Positions 14,140-21,238 are shown, counted from the stretch's first letter. The stretch is 26,044 nucleotides of DNA from RGIG4079 sp045576735 (GCA_045576735.1 JAZNGZ010000087.1:1-26044), one strand, 5' to 3'. The notes: generated from the letters alone by a model not told the origin. Program-made: numbers and translations.

Positions 14140-15411
14140 ATGGACGAAAGAGTTGGATTGATTTCGAAGTATAATCTATGGAATAGGAATATCATAGAGA
14201 GTGGATATGCCCGTAAGTCATATACCGATAAAATTTCTCAATATATAGGCAATAGAATAATCAAGGTTTTGATAGGACAACGAAGAACCGGTAAAAGCTA
14301 TATAATGAGGCAAATTGCAAATAATCTTGTGTCGGAGGGTGTGTGTTGCAATAATATCCTATTTGTAAATAAGGAACTGTCGGCTTTTGATTTTATTGAA
14401 AATAATATTGATTTAGAAAATCTTGTAAAATCATATATTCAAGAGCTTAATCCTCAAGGGAAAATTTATTTGTTTATCGATGAAATACAAGAGATAGAAA
14501 ATTGGGAAAAGGCTGTCAATTCATTGTCGCAAGACTATACTATCGATTGTGAGGTTTTTATTACCGGTTCAAATTCTCACATGCTTTCAAGCGAACTATC
14601 TACACTATTGTCGGGAAGGTATGTAGAGTTTCAAATACACTCGTTATCTTTTAATGAATATGTGAAGATAAAGAATTTGTCTTGTGATAAGCAAGGGTAT
14701 CTCAAGTATATGAATGATGGTGGGTTTCCCGAATTGTTGCATTTCTCTTCTGAAGAGGCAAAGCGCAATTATATCTCAGGATTAAAGAACACCATATTAT
14801 TAAAGGATATTATACAGCGTTATTCAATCAAAGATGTGCGTTTGCTCGAAGATGTATTTGTGTATTTGGTAAATAATGCATCAAATTTGCTTTCTATTCC
14901 CAATATTGTAAATTACCTAAAGAGCAAAGGTCGCAAAACCAGTTATGAAACGGTTGCAAATTATATCGGATATATTGAAAACGTCTTTCTGACTCATAAG
15001 GTCGAGCGATTTAATATCAAGGGTAAAGAGATTCTGGCAGGGACTCATAAATATTATACAAATGATGTTGCTTTTAAAAATTACCTATATAATGGTTTTG
15101 GTTATGGTATAGGTTATTTGCTTGGAAATCTAATTTATCTTGATCTTCTTCGCTCAGGATATGATATTTATACCGGTAAGTTTTACGACAAAGAGGTGGA
15201 TTTTGTTGCTATAAAAAACGATCGAACTATTTACGTTCAGAGCGCATATATTCTTGTTGATGAAGATACTATAAAGAGGGAGTATTCTCCACTGCAGTCA
15301 ATCAAAGATAATTATGAAAAGATTGTGGTTTCACTTGATGATATACAACTTCCGTCGATGGAGGGCATAAAGCATATTCAAGCATGGAAATTCCTTGACT
15401 ATATCCAATAA
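14140..15411 (+). CDS. AAA ATPase with C-terminal DUF4143 domain (intact)
   Basis: 423 residues, the usual length for this family. The P-loop is GQRRTGKS (46-53), Walker B LFIDEIQ (111-117), the sensor-1-like ITGSN is at 141-145, and an arginine-bearing LSGRY at 157-161. The C-terminal half has the DUF4143 pattern: YMNDGGFPELL, then a winged-helix-like segment with YETVANYIGYIENVFL, and a final KFYDKEVDFVAI block that resembles a degenerate restriction-endonuclease-like core. These ATPases are very common and mobile in Bacteroidota, and their biological role is not settled. The gene is divergent from paralog A and ends at a terminator shared with paralog B. A related but truncated gene lies at 16293-17105. 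Confidence 0.88.
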   Translation: MDERVGLISKYNLWNRNIIESGYARKSYTDKISQYIGNRIIKVLIGQRRTGKSYIMRQIANNLVSEGVCCNNILFVNKELSAFDFIENNIDLENLVKSYIQELNPQGKIYLFIDEIQEIENWEKAVNSLSQDYTIDCEVFITGSNSHMLSSELSTLLSGRYVEFQIHSLSFNEYVKIKNLSCDKQGYLKYMNDGGFPELLHFSSEEAKRNYISGLKNTILLKDIIQRYSIKDVRLLEDVFVYLVNNASNLLSIPNIVNYLKSKGRKTSYETVANYIGYIENVFLTHKVERFNIKGKEILAGTHKYYTNDVAFKNYLYNGFGYGIGYLLGNLIYLDLLRSGYDIYTGKFYDKEVDFVAIKNDRTIYVQSAYILVDEDTIKREYSPLQSIKDNYEKIVVSLDDIQLPSMEGIKHIQAWKFLDYIQ

Positions 15412-15456
15412 GTGAAAATAAGATGTTGGTAATATAGGATAAGAATATTAATAAAC

Positions 15457-15492
15457 AAAAAGTGGCACTCTTATTTCAAGGGTGCCACTTTT
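15457..15492. terminator. Bidirectional terminator between ATPase and paralog B
   Basis: AAAAAGTGGCAC on the left pairs with GTGCCACTTTT on the right around a 13-nt loop (core arms 15462-15468 and 15482-15488), with an A tract before and a T tract after. Confidence 0.85.
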
Positions 15493-15506
15493 CGTTTGTA
15501 TCGTTA

Positions 15507-16022
15507 TTAATAATAAGTTATAGTGCGGGTTTGGACAGTGCGTTCTTTGCCAGTTTTTGCAGTGCGCTTAATCCAATTGCCATATTTGTCAAATTTTTGA
15601 TAAGTATAGGTAATGGTAGTTGTAATGCGACCCATTGGGCCATCTCCACTACTCACTTCTTTTATAACTTGTCCTTTTGCATTATAATAGAATTTTGTAA
15701 TGACATAAGCGCCACTTCCAGAAGTTTCTTTTTGTGTTACGAGTCCCTTGCTATTGTAATAGTATTTATCCATAGTCATGGATTTAATTCGGCCTTTATT
15801 GTCGCGATCAATATTCGCCCAATAGATATTAGGGTCTTCTTCAAATATTATATCGCCATCTTCTTCAAATTCTAAATATTCGTCACAATTATTGTTGCCG
15901 ATTACGGATTTCACCGGGCCTTTGAGGCCGAATGTGTTGCGGTCGGTCCATTTTGCGCTTGCTTCGAATGCTGTTGTTAATGTGAAGATTGCAACAACGA
16001 GTAGTAATAATGATTTTTTCAT
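15507..16022 (-). CDS. Small secreted YD-repeat-like protein, paralog B
   Basis: 171 residues, function unknown. The signal peptide is the same as in paralog A except Glu for Asp at position 20, then KWTDRNTFGLKGPVK. The central part differs from A, but shows the clearest repeat rhythm: a DRDNKGRIKS turn, then KYYYNSKGLVTQKET and KFYYNAKGQVIKEVS, each an aromatic strand, Asn, Lys-Gly turn and second strand, followed by TYTYQKFDKYGNWIKRTAKT. The end is RTITYY. The acidic stretch EFEEDGDIIFEEDP follows the constant N-terminal block. The gene is divergent from the truncated ATPase gene and convergent with the intact one. Confidence 0.8.
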   Translation of the reverse strand: MKKSLLLLVVAIFTLTTAFEASAKWTDRNTFGLKGPVKSVIGNNNCDEYLEFEEDGDIIFEEDPNIYWANIDRDNKGRIKSMTMDKYYYNSKGLVTQKETSGSGAYVITKFYYNAKGQVIKEVSSGDGPMGRITTTITYTYQKFDKYGNWIKRTAKTGKERTVQTRTITYY

Positions 16023-16053
16023 GTTGATTTATCTTTTAGGGTTAATAATGATG

Positions 16054-16084
16054 CAAAAATAACTCAAAATTGCCTAAGAGGCAA
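16054..16084 (-). promoter_or_regulatory. Promoter of paralog B
   Basis: Minus-strand TTG (16084-16082), 20-nt spacer, TATTTTTG (16061-16054), in the same context as for paralog A. Confidence 0.65.
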
Positions 16085-16179
16085 TACTCACCCCCCCGTT
16101 TTAGTTAAAAAATATAAAATAAGAGCAAATTAATGTAAAACAATTGCGGTGCATGTGTTGCTACAATGACATTTTTCTT

Positions 16180-16275
16180 GAGTTATGGCGTTTGGCTGTT
16201 TGGTTTTGTTTGAATTATGGCGTTAGGAGTGGTGTTTTTTGTCGAATTATGGCGTTAGAAGCGAAATTTTCATTG
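16180..16275. repeat. Degenerate tandem repeat, period 32 bp, three units
   Basis: GAGTTATGGCGTT at 16180, GAATTATGGCGTTAGG at 16212 and GAATTATGGCGTTAGAA at 16244 are exactly 32 bp apart. The first 13-16 bases of each unit are conserved while the rest is mainly T/G-rich and variable. The array sits directly upstream of the truncated ATPase gene. Confidence 0.65.
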
Positions 16276-16292
16276 TCTTTGCAGTATTGAAA

Positions 16293-17105
16293 ATGGAAGA
16301 TTACTCTTTTGCCGAATGGTGTCAATGTAAAGGGGTAGATGTTGATTCTAAAACAACAAAAGCCGAAGCTTTAAGGCGGGCGGCATTTGATGAATATCTA
16401 AACCAGGGCGGTTTCCCTGAGTTGCTGTACAAAAAAAATAAAACACGATATATTGCAAACCTTGTTGACAATATACTTAAACGAGATATTGAGCAACGCC
16501 ATAAAATTAAATATGTGGAGGCTTTTGAACAATTAACCCACCACTTGCTGAATATAGCACCTGTGACTATCGTTGAGAGTGATTTGGCTTCGGTAGTTGG
16601 TCTAAAGTCAAATCATACGATAAATAATTACATTGGCTTTTTGAAAGATGCTTATCTGTTGTTGGGCGTGAAGCGATTTTCGACAAAAAGCCGCCAACGA
16701 GTAAGGGCTGAAAAGGTCTATCCGGTAGATGTTGCCTTGATGGATAGCCGTCCTAATGCATTAGCGGGGGTAAATATCGGGTGGCGTTTGGAGACGGTTG
16801 TATATATTGAACTACTCCGTCGTAACCGTCCGTTAGATAGGGATATTTATTATTATAAAAGCACAAGTGGATATGAGGCCGACTTTGTGGTGTGTAAAAA
16901 TAATATCGTAGAAGAAGTATATCAAGTGTCCTACGATATAAGTAAGGAAAAGACTCGCAAACGTGAATTGCGAGGATTGCTTTCCGCGTCAAAAGAAACT
17001 CGATGCGATAATCTTTTCCTCATAACTGATTTTCATAGGGAGGAGGTGAACGTTGACGGCAAATTGATAAAGATTATTCCGGCTTATGATTGGTTGTTAG
17101 AATGA
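16293..17105 (+). pseudogene. 5'-truncated AAA ATPase/DUF4143 gene
   Basis: 270 residues from the ATG at 16293 (an in-frame ATG also exists at 16239). The sequence begins MEDYSFAEWCQCKG, which corresponds to the point just after the ATPase core in full-length relatives. It contains the DUF4143 blocks YLNQGGFPELLY, TINNYIGFLKDAYLL, VYPVDVALMD and SGYEADFVVCKNN. Walker A, Walker B and sensor motifs are absent, and there are only about 270 bases between this ATG and the start of paralog B, too few to hold them. It is therefore a remnant, or possibly a product that works without ATPase activity. A weak -7-like TGTCTTTG (16274-16281) precedes it. It is a different lineage from the intact ATPase at 14140, not a recent copy. 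Confidence 0.75.
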
Positions 17106-17347
17106 TTATATATCATGACAAAGTAGTCCTAATCAGTATAATTGTCGGGGCTTTGAATATTATTAGGGACCTTCTATGAATTGCTTTGTGAAAATTTATG
17201 AATTTATTTGAGCATATCTTGAAATTACAGCAAAGTTTTTTTACATCAGAAAGCCCCATAATAAGGTGAAACAATTTGTGGGGAAAGCAAAAGAACGTTC
17301 CCAAGAATTACTGTTTAATTGATTCGTGGAATTTATAGAAATTCCCA
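17106..17347. other. Non-coding gap between truncated ATPase and paralog C
   Basis: 242 bases, A/T-rich, with no recognisable gene. Short frames exist but none has a motif or promoter. A weak fold-back GGAATTT/AAATTCC near 17330-17344 precedes paralog C's end but has no T tract, so no confident terminator is called for that gene. Confidence 0.4.
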
Positions 17348-17896
17348 TTAATAATAAGTTATAGTGCGGGTTTCTACAGTGCGCTTTTTGCCGGTCTTGG
17401 CAGTGCGCTTAATCCAATTGCCGTAAGAGTCAAATTTTTGGTAGGTGTAGGTGGCATATAGTGGGAAGCCAAAGTCTTTAGCATATGCATATTCTCCATC
17501 GAAGTCAAATCGAATTGTATGACCTTTAGAATTGTATTTATAAATAAATCCACCAATTCCAGTATAGTGTTTTAGGGTTGATATTTTCCCGGAAGAAGAA
17601 TATTCAAATTCAGTAAAATCTCCAAATGTTCCAATGCGAATAAGTTTCCCTTCTTCATCTCTATTAGCCCAAGCTTTAAGCCAATCTTCAGAAAAAATAA
17701 AGTTGCCATCTTTATCAAATTCAAATTTATAAGAAACATCAAATTCACTTATACTTCCGTTGTGGCATTTTGAAATAACTTGTTTCACCGGACCTTTTAG
17801 ACCGAATGTGTTGCGGTCGGTCCATTTTGCGCTTGCTTCGAATGCTGTTGTTAATGTGAAGATTGCAACAACGAGTAGTAATAATGATTTTTTCAT
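17348..17896 (-). CDS. Small secreted YD-repeat-like protein, paralog C
   Basis: 182 residues from the ATG at 17896-17894. A longer frame begins at 17941, but it would lie upstream of the -7 box, and the MKKS start matches the other three paralogs. The signal peptide and KWTDRNTFGLKGPVK block are as in B. The centre is unlike A, B or D and contains KFEFDKDGNFIFSEDWLKAW, an EFEYSSSGKISTLKHY unit and a KYNSKGHTIRFDFD unit. The constant C-terminal block TYTYQKFDSYGNWIKRTAKT to RTITYY returns, and the last 70 bases of the gene are almost the same as in paralog A. Function unknown; expected outside the cytoplasm. The gene is divergent from the HigB-HigA pair. Confidence 0.8.
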   Translation of the reverse strand: MKKSLLLLVVAIFTLTTAFEASAKWTDRNTFGLKGPVKQVISKCHNGSISEFDVSYKFEFDKDGNFIFSEDWLKAWANRDEEGKLIRIGTFGDFTEFEYSSSGKISTLKHYTGIGGFIYKYNSKGHTIRFDFDGEYAYAKDFGFPLYATYTYQKFDSYGNWIKRTAKTGKKRTVETRTITYY

Positions 17897-17927
17897 GTTT
17901 ATATTTATTTTAGGGTTAATAATAATG

Positions 17928-17935
17928 CAAAAATA
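17928..17935 (-). promoter_or_regulatory. Promoter -7 box of paralog C
   Basis: Minus-strand TATTTTTG in the same conserved upstream context as A and B. At the -33 position this copy has TTA instead of TTG. Confidence 0.6.
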
Positions 17936-18038
17936 ACTCAAAATTGCCTAAGAGGTAATACTCACCACCTCGTTTTAGTTAAAATATTGAAACATATAAT
18001 AATAGATGATAAAATGGGTGTAGGCATAGTACGTGGGG

Positions 18039-18069
18039 TTGTATTGGTGTAATAAATATATTACATTTG
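18039..18069 (+). promoter_or_regulatory. Promoter of higB-higA
   Basis: TTG (18039-18041), a 20-nt spacer, then TACATTTG (18062-18069). The higB ATG at 18074 falls at or next to the expected transcription start, so the transcript is probably leaderless. Confidence 0.7.
18048..18065. promoter_or_regulatory. Palindromic operator candidate for HigA
   Basis: A perfect inverted repeat TGTAATA-AATA-TATTACA covers the -7 box of the higBA promoter. Type II antitoxins of the XRE class commonly bind such palindromes to repress their own operon. Confidence 0.6.
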
Positions 18070-18073
18070 CAAT

Positions 18074-18403
18074 ATGAGAGAGCTGATAAGGAGTGAAGAA
18101 TTTGATGAGTTTTATGATGCTTTGCCAGATAAAGTGCAAAATAAGGTGAAGTATGCTATTAACTTGATGGCCGATGTGAGGGTACTCAACTCGAAGTTAG
18201 TGAAAAAACTCGTAGATACATATTTCTATGAATTACGAATTTCAGTTGGAAATGAATATCGGGTTGTATTGTTTGCGATAGATCATTAAAATTTGATTGA
18301 AGCAAAACATATATTGCTATTAAATGGTTTTATGAAAAAATCGACAAAAGATTATAAGGGAGAGATTGAACAAGCACAGCAAATTTTAAATAGATATTTA
18401 TAA
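18074..18403 (+). pseudogene. higB: HigB/RelE-like toxin gene with in-frame stop
   Basis: The frame from 18074 opens MRELIRSEEFDEFYDAL and runs through YFYELRISVGNEYRVVLFAIDH, the typical core of the HigB (phage Gp49-like) mRNA-cleaving toxins. A TAA at 18287-18289 ends it after 71 residues. Beyond the stop the same frame continues without another break: NLIEAKHILLLNGFMKKS, then TKDYKGEIEQAQQIL, ending at TAA 18401-18403. That is exactly the expected C-terminal third of the family (about 109 residues), and its stop overlaps the antitoxin ATG by one base (TAATG). The toxin therefore appears to be inactivated by one nonsense change, unless the stop is read through or is a sequencing error. Confidence 0.8.
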
Positions 18404-18714
18404 TGAGACCAAAGATTGATATAAATAAGTTGAAGCATCTTCCTACAGTAGAGGATATGTTTGAAAAAGAATATGGTGCAAAGGGAACTCCTACGCGTGA
18501 TGAATTTGACGCAAAGTCGCGTGCTTGGTATTATGCCGAGGTGCTGAAAAATGCCCGAAAAACAGCCGGAATCACGCAACAGCAACTTGCCGATAAAATA
18601 GGAAAAAAACGTGAATATGTTGCGATGCTTGAAAAAGGTGAAACCGATATGCAACTATCTACGTTTATAATGATCTCAGAGGCAGTGGGGTTGAAATTAT
18701 CGTTGACTAGTTGA
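18403..18714 (+). CDS. higA: HigA-like antitoxin, XRE-family helix-turn-helix
   Basis: 103 residues. The N-terminal part (1-45) is a linker likely to contact the toxin. Residues 46-100 form an XRE/Cro helix-turn-helix: VLKNARKTAGITQQQLADKI, then GKKREYVAMLEKGETDMQL and a closing ISEAVGLKLSL. The ATG overlaps the ancestral stop of the toxin frame, so translation was coupled to the complete toxin; the premature stop in higB, 114 nt upstream, may lower its translation. It probably neutralises HigB and represses the promoter through the palindrome at 18048-18065. The toxin-first gene order is typical of higBA. Confidence 0.87.
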   Translation: MRPKIDINKLKHLPTVEDMFEKEYGAKGTPTRDEFDAKSRAWYYAEVLKNARKTAGITQQQLADKIGKKREYVAMLEKGETDMQLSTFIMISEAVGLKLSLTS

Positions 18715-18751
18715 TATGAGTAATAGTATATATAAAACAAGATAAAGTTAA

Positions 18752-18790
18752 AATCGACAAAAGCGTAACATTGTTACGCTTTTGTCGATT
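18752..18790. terminator. Bidirectional hairpin terminator between higA and paralog D
   Basis: A perfect 18-bp stem, AATCGACAAAAGCGTAAC (18752-18769) and GTTACGCTTTTGTCGATT (18773-18790), with a 3-nt loop. It serves two converging genes. Only short T runs follow, so part of its effect may be protection of 3' ends. Confidence 0.7.
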
Positions 18791-18826
18791 AAATGCCATT
18801 AAGGGTTAATGTAATGTCTAAATTTA

Positions 18827-19348
18827 TCAATAATAAGTAATAGTGCGAGTTTCGACTGTTGTGCCATATTTGTTTTTTGCAGTGCGTTTAATCCAGTTGC
18901 CGTAGGAGTCAAATTTTTGGTAGGTGTAGGTGGTGGTTGTACGATATCCGTCCTCATCAATATGTACTTCTTTTATTACTTGTCCTTTTGCGTTGTAAGT
19001 GTATTTAGTTGTTGATTGCCACCCACGATTGCCTCCAGTATAACTCTCTTTTATTAATAATCCTTTTTGATTATATGTGTAACTGAAAAATTCAGTTATC
19101 GCTGATGCATCAATATATGTGATTCTCCCAAGCTTGTCGCGAGAATTACTAATAATTTGAACCCCACCCCTTGAGTATAGTGTTCCATCTTCTTCGAATC
19201 CCCAGAGGTCATTACCGTAATTGTCGTATATCGCTTTCACCGGGCCTTTAAGATTGAAGGTGTTGCGGTCGGTCCATTTTGCGCTTGCGTCGAATGCTGT
19301 TATCAAGGTGAAGATTGCAACAACGAGTAGTAATAATGATTTTTTCAT
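18827..19348 (-). CDS. Small secreted YD-repeat-like protein, paralog D
   Basis: 173 residues, function unknown. Signal peptide MKKSLLLLVVAIFTLITAF with ASA cleavage site, then KWTDRNTFNLKGPVK. The central part has FFSYTYNQKGLLIKESYT and TKYTYNAKGQVIKEVHIDE, the same strand-turn-strand rhythm as paralog B, followed by TTTTYTYQKFDSYGNWIKRT. The tail has KNKYGTT in place of the KTGKKRT of A and C and ends RTITYY. It is the most diverged member: its upstream region does not share the conserved A/B/C promoter block and no -7 box was found close to the start. It has no divergent coding partner; a structured RNA candidate lies upstream instead. Confidence 0.78.
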   Translation of the reverse strand: MKKSLLLLVVAIFTLITAFDASAKWTDRNTFNLKGPVKAIYDNYGNDLWGFEEDGTLYSRGGVQIISNSRDKLGRITYIDASAITEFFSYTYNQKGLLIKESYTGGNRGWQSTTKYTYNAKGQVIKEVHIDEDGYRTTTTYTYQKFDSYGNWIKRTAKNKYGTTVETRTITYY

Positions 19349-19447
19349 GTCGATTTAATTTTTACGTGTGATAATGTTATATCTACTCACTTTAAGGCTT
19401 TTCGATAATCTCCTATAGGAGTTTCGTTTGATTTTTAATTTCTTTAC

Positions 19448-19620
19448 AAAAAAAGCGGGAACTCCTTTGACTTCTCGCCTCTATGGTGTTTGGCATTACC
19501 GTGACAACCGAGATGACAAAGAAGCTCACGCTATACACGTGAGCATTCTTGCATTCATTCTTCGTTGTCATTTAGTCGCCAAACTTTTAGAGGGAAGAAT
19601 ATCGCAAAAACGCTTTTTCC
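19448..19620 (-). ncRNA. Rod-shaped structured RNA, 6S-like candidate
   Basis: The gap folds into one long interrupted helix. Paired segments from outside in: AAAAAGCG with CGCTTTTT (19618-19611/19457-19450), TAGAGG with CCTCTA (19588-19593/19478-19483), GCCAAAC with GTTTGGC (19578-19584/19488-19494), GTTGTC with GACAAC (19564-19569/19503-19508), and a top hairpin CGTGAGC/GCTCACG (19538-19544/19524-19530). Large internal loops lie between them. A single rod with a central bubble is the shape of 6S RNA, which binds RNA polymerase. Minus-strand orientation is preferred because a hairpin plus seven T's ends there (19454-19448). A -7 box TATATTTG at 19698-19691 could start it, giving a longer 5' part. 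Identity as 6S is inferred from shape only. Confidence 0.5.
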
Positions 19621-19723
19621 TATTTATAGTAAAGAGTTGATTAATATTTATTTATTCATTGGCAAGTGTATTTTATTAATTTTGCTAATGCAAATATATG
19701 AATATAATTTTAAAAATAAAAGA

Positions 19724-21154
19724 TTAATTTTTTAATCTCCTAATTTTCCATCCGGTCCATGCAAAAAGGAGAGAGAGTAGGGGGCTGGAGATGTTAAAAA
19801 TGCAATAGGGGAGATAGGTGAGAGTTGCAACTCCAAGTACGGTTGATTGTGTCACACCGCATGAGTTCCAGGGTATTAATACCGATGTTACGGAGATTGA
19901 GTCCTCGAGCGCGCGACTTAATAGGCGAGGCTCTAATCCGTTTTTGATATATATGTTGCGGAATAGATTGCCACCAAGAATGAGCGAGAGATATTGGTCG
20001 CCTGTGCAGCCGTTGAGGAAAAGCCCGCTCCCCACAGTGGCGCCAACTGTTTGGCGCAGAGAGTGTATCTTATTGGTGAATGTGGCGGTTATCGTACCGA
20101 GCATTCCGGTGCCTATCAATGCTCCGCCAAAAATCATTGCACTAAGTACCAAATATATCGTAGGCATCATGCCCGCAACGCCACTGGTGCCAACCAATGA
20201 ATTGAGCAATTCATTAGGCGTAGTTATTGCTGTTTCTGTGAAAAGTATGTCGCAACACATTATAGCGATGTCGGTAGCCGTGGAGCTATATCCTAAAGCG
20301 TTGATGATTTGTGGTTGGAAGATGAAGATTCCAATTAGTCCCAATGCGGAACTTACGGCAAGCGTGATATATGTTTTTACGCGTAGAGCGATTAATATGC
20401 CGGTTATTATAGGTATGGCTAATGTCCATGGGGTGATATTGAATGACGATTCTAACGCCGGTAAAATCTCAGAGGAATGAGATGTGCCAACGGGATTATA
20501 GCAAAGTCCCACAATGCCATATACGGTCAATGCCAATAGAATTGCGGGCATTGAGGTGAGCATGAGATATTTTATGTGGGTGAATAGGTCGACTTTGCAT
20601 GATGATGATGCGAGGACAGTGGTGTCGGATAGGGGAGATACTTTGTCACCAAAGTATGCACCCGAAATGATAGCTCCGGCAATCCAACCATCGCTATATC
20701 CCATCACATTGCCTATACCCTGAAATGCTATGCCTATTGTAGCGATAGTTGTCCATGAGCTACCGGATAATACTGAAATTACAGCGCAAACACCACACGC
20801 AATGAGTAGAAACATTTGAGGGCTTATAATCTCCAATCCATAGTAAATTAAAGTGGGAACGACTCCGCTTAACATCCATGTGGCCGACACCGTGGCGATA
20901 AATACCAATATGGGGATTGCGGGGAGGATTTGTGAGGCACTCTTCTTTAACCCTTTTAGAATCTCTTTAAATGGCTGAGGAGAAAATGTCGCTGATAGCG
21001 AAAGGGTTAGGGCTGCTGCTCCAAGCAAAATGAGATAGCTCACACTTTGAGCGGCATCGGCATTTTTGAATACGATTATTCCTACCAACGTTGAAAGCAG
21101 AGCAACGATTGGAATTATAGATAATAAAAATGATGGTTGGCGATTATTTTTCAA
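19724..21154 (-). CDS. NhaC-family sodium:proton (or substrate:sodium) antiporter
   Basis: 476 residues, about twelve membrane segments. The family signature FGDKVSPLSDTT is at 168-179, in the region that carries ion-binding residues. Other landmarks are WMLSGVVPTLIYYG, LSGSSWTTIATIG, NGCTGDQYLSLILGG and the C-terminal SVTSVLIPWNSCG. NhaC-type proteins exchange cytoplasmic Na+ for H+; close relatives exchange malate and lactate, so the substrate is open. The start is TTG (21154-21152): the codon just before it is TAG, and the first in-frame Met is about 93 codons on, inside the conserved part. It is transcribed away from ssrA, with facing promoters close together. Confidence 0.88.
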   Translation of the reverse strand: MKNNRQPSFLLSIIPIVALLSTLVGIIVFKNADAAQSVSYLILLGAAALTLSLSATFSPQPFKEILKGLKKSASQILPAIPILVFIATVSATWMLSGVVPTLIYYGLEIISPQMFLLIACGVCAVISVLSGSSWTTIATIGIAFQGIGNVMGYSDGWIAGAIISGAYFGDKVSPLSDTTVLASSSCKVDLFTHIKYLMLTSMPAILLALTVYGIVGLCYNPVGTSHSSEILPALESSFNITPWTLAIPIITGILIALRVKTYITLAVSSALGLIGIFIFQPQIINALGYSSTATDIAIMCCDILFTETAITTPNELLNSLVGTSGVAGMMPTIYLVLSAMIFGGALIGTGMLGTITATFTNKIHSLRQTVGATVGSGLFLNGCTGDQYLSLILGGNLFRNIYIKNGLEPRLLSRALEDSISVTSVLIPWNSCGVTQSTVLGVATLTYLPYCIFNISSPLLSLLFAWTGWKIRRLKN

Positions 21155-21197
21155 CTATATAGTGCGTTAAATTGTTGTTGCTATTAAAAATGAAATG

Positions 21198-21205
21198 CAA
21201 AATTA
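21198..21205 (-). promoter_or_regulatory. Promoter -7 box of the nhaC-family gene
   Basis: Minus-strand TAATTTTG with a TTG 19 nt upstream matches the consensus. It is 43 nt before the TTG start codon. Confidence 0.6.
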
Positions 21206-21238
21206 GTGAATTACGCAGTCAAAACAAAAAATATTCAC

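Noticed and set aside
16180..16275. CRISPR array
   Set aside because: Only three units, a 13-16 base conserved part too short for a CRISPR repeat, degenerate first unit, and no cas genes nearby.
13402..19348. Diversity-generating retroelement behind the variable paralog centres
   Set aside because: No reverse transcriptase gene or template repeat is present, and the differences include whole-segment replacement and length change, not adenine-directed substitutions.
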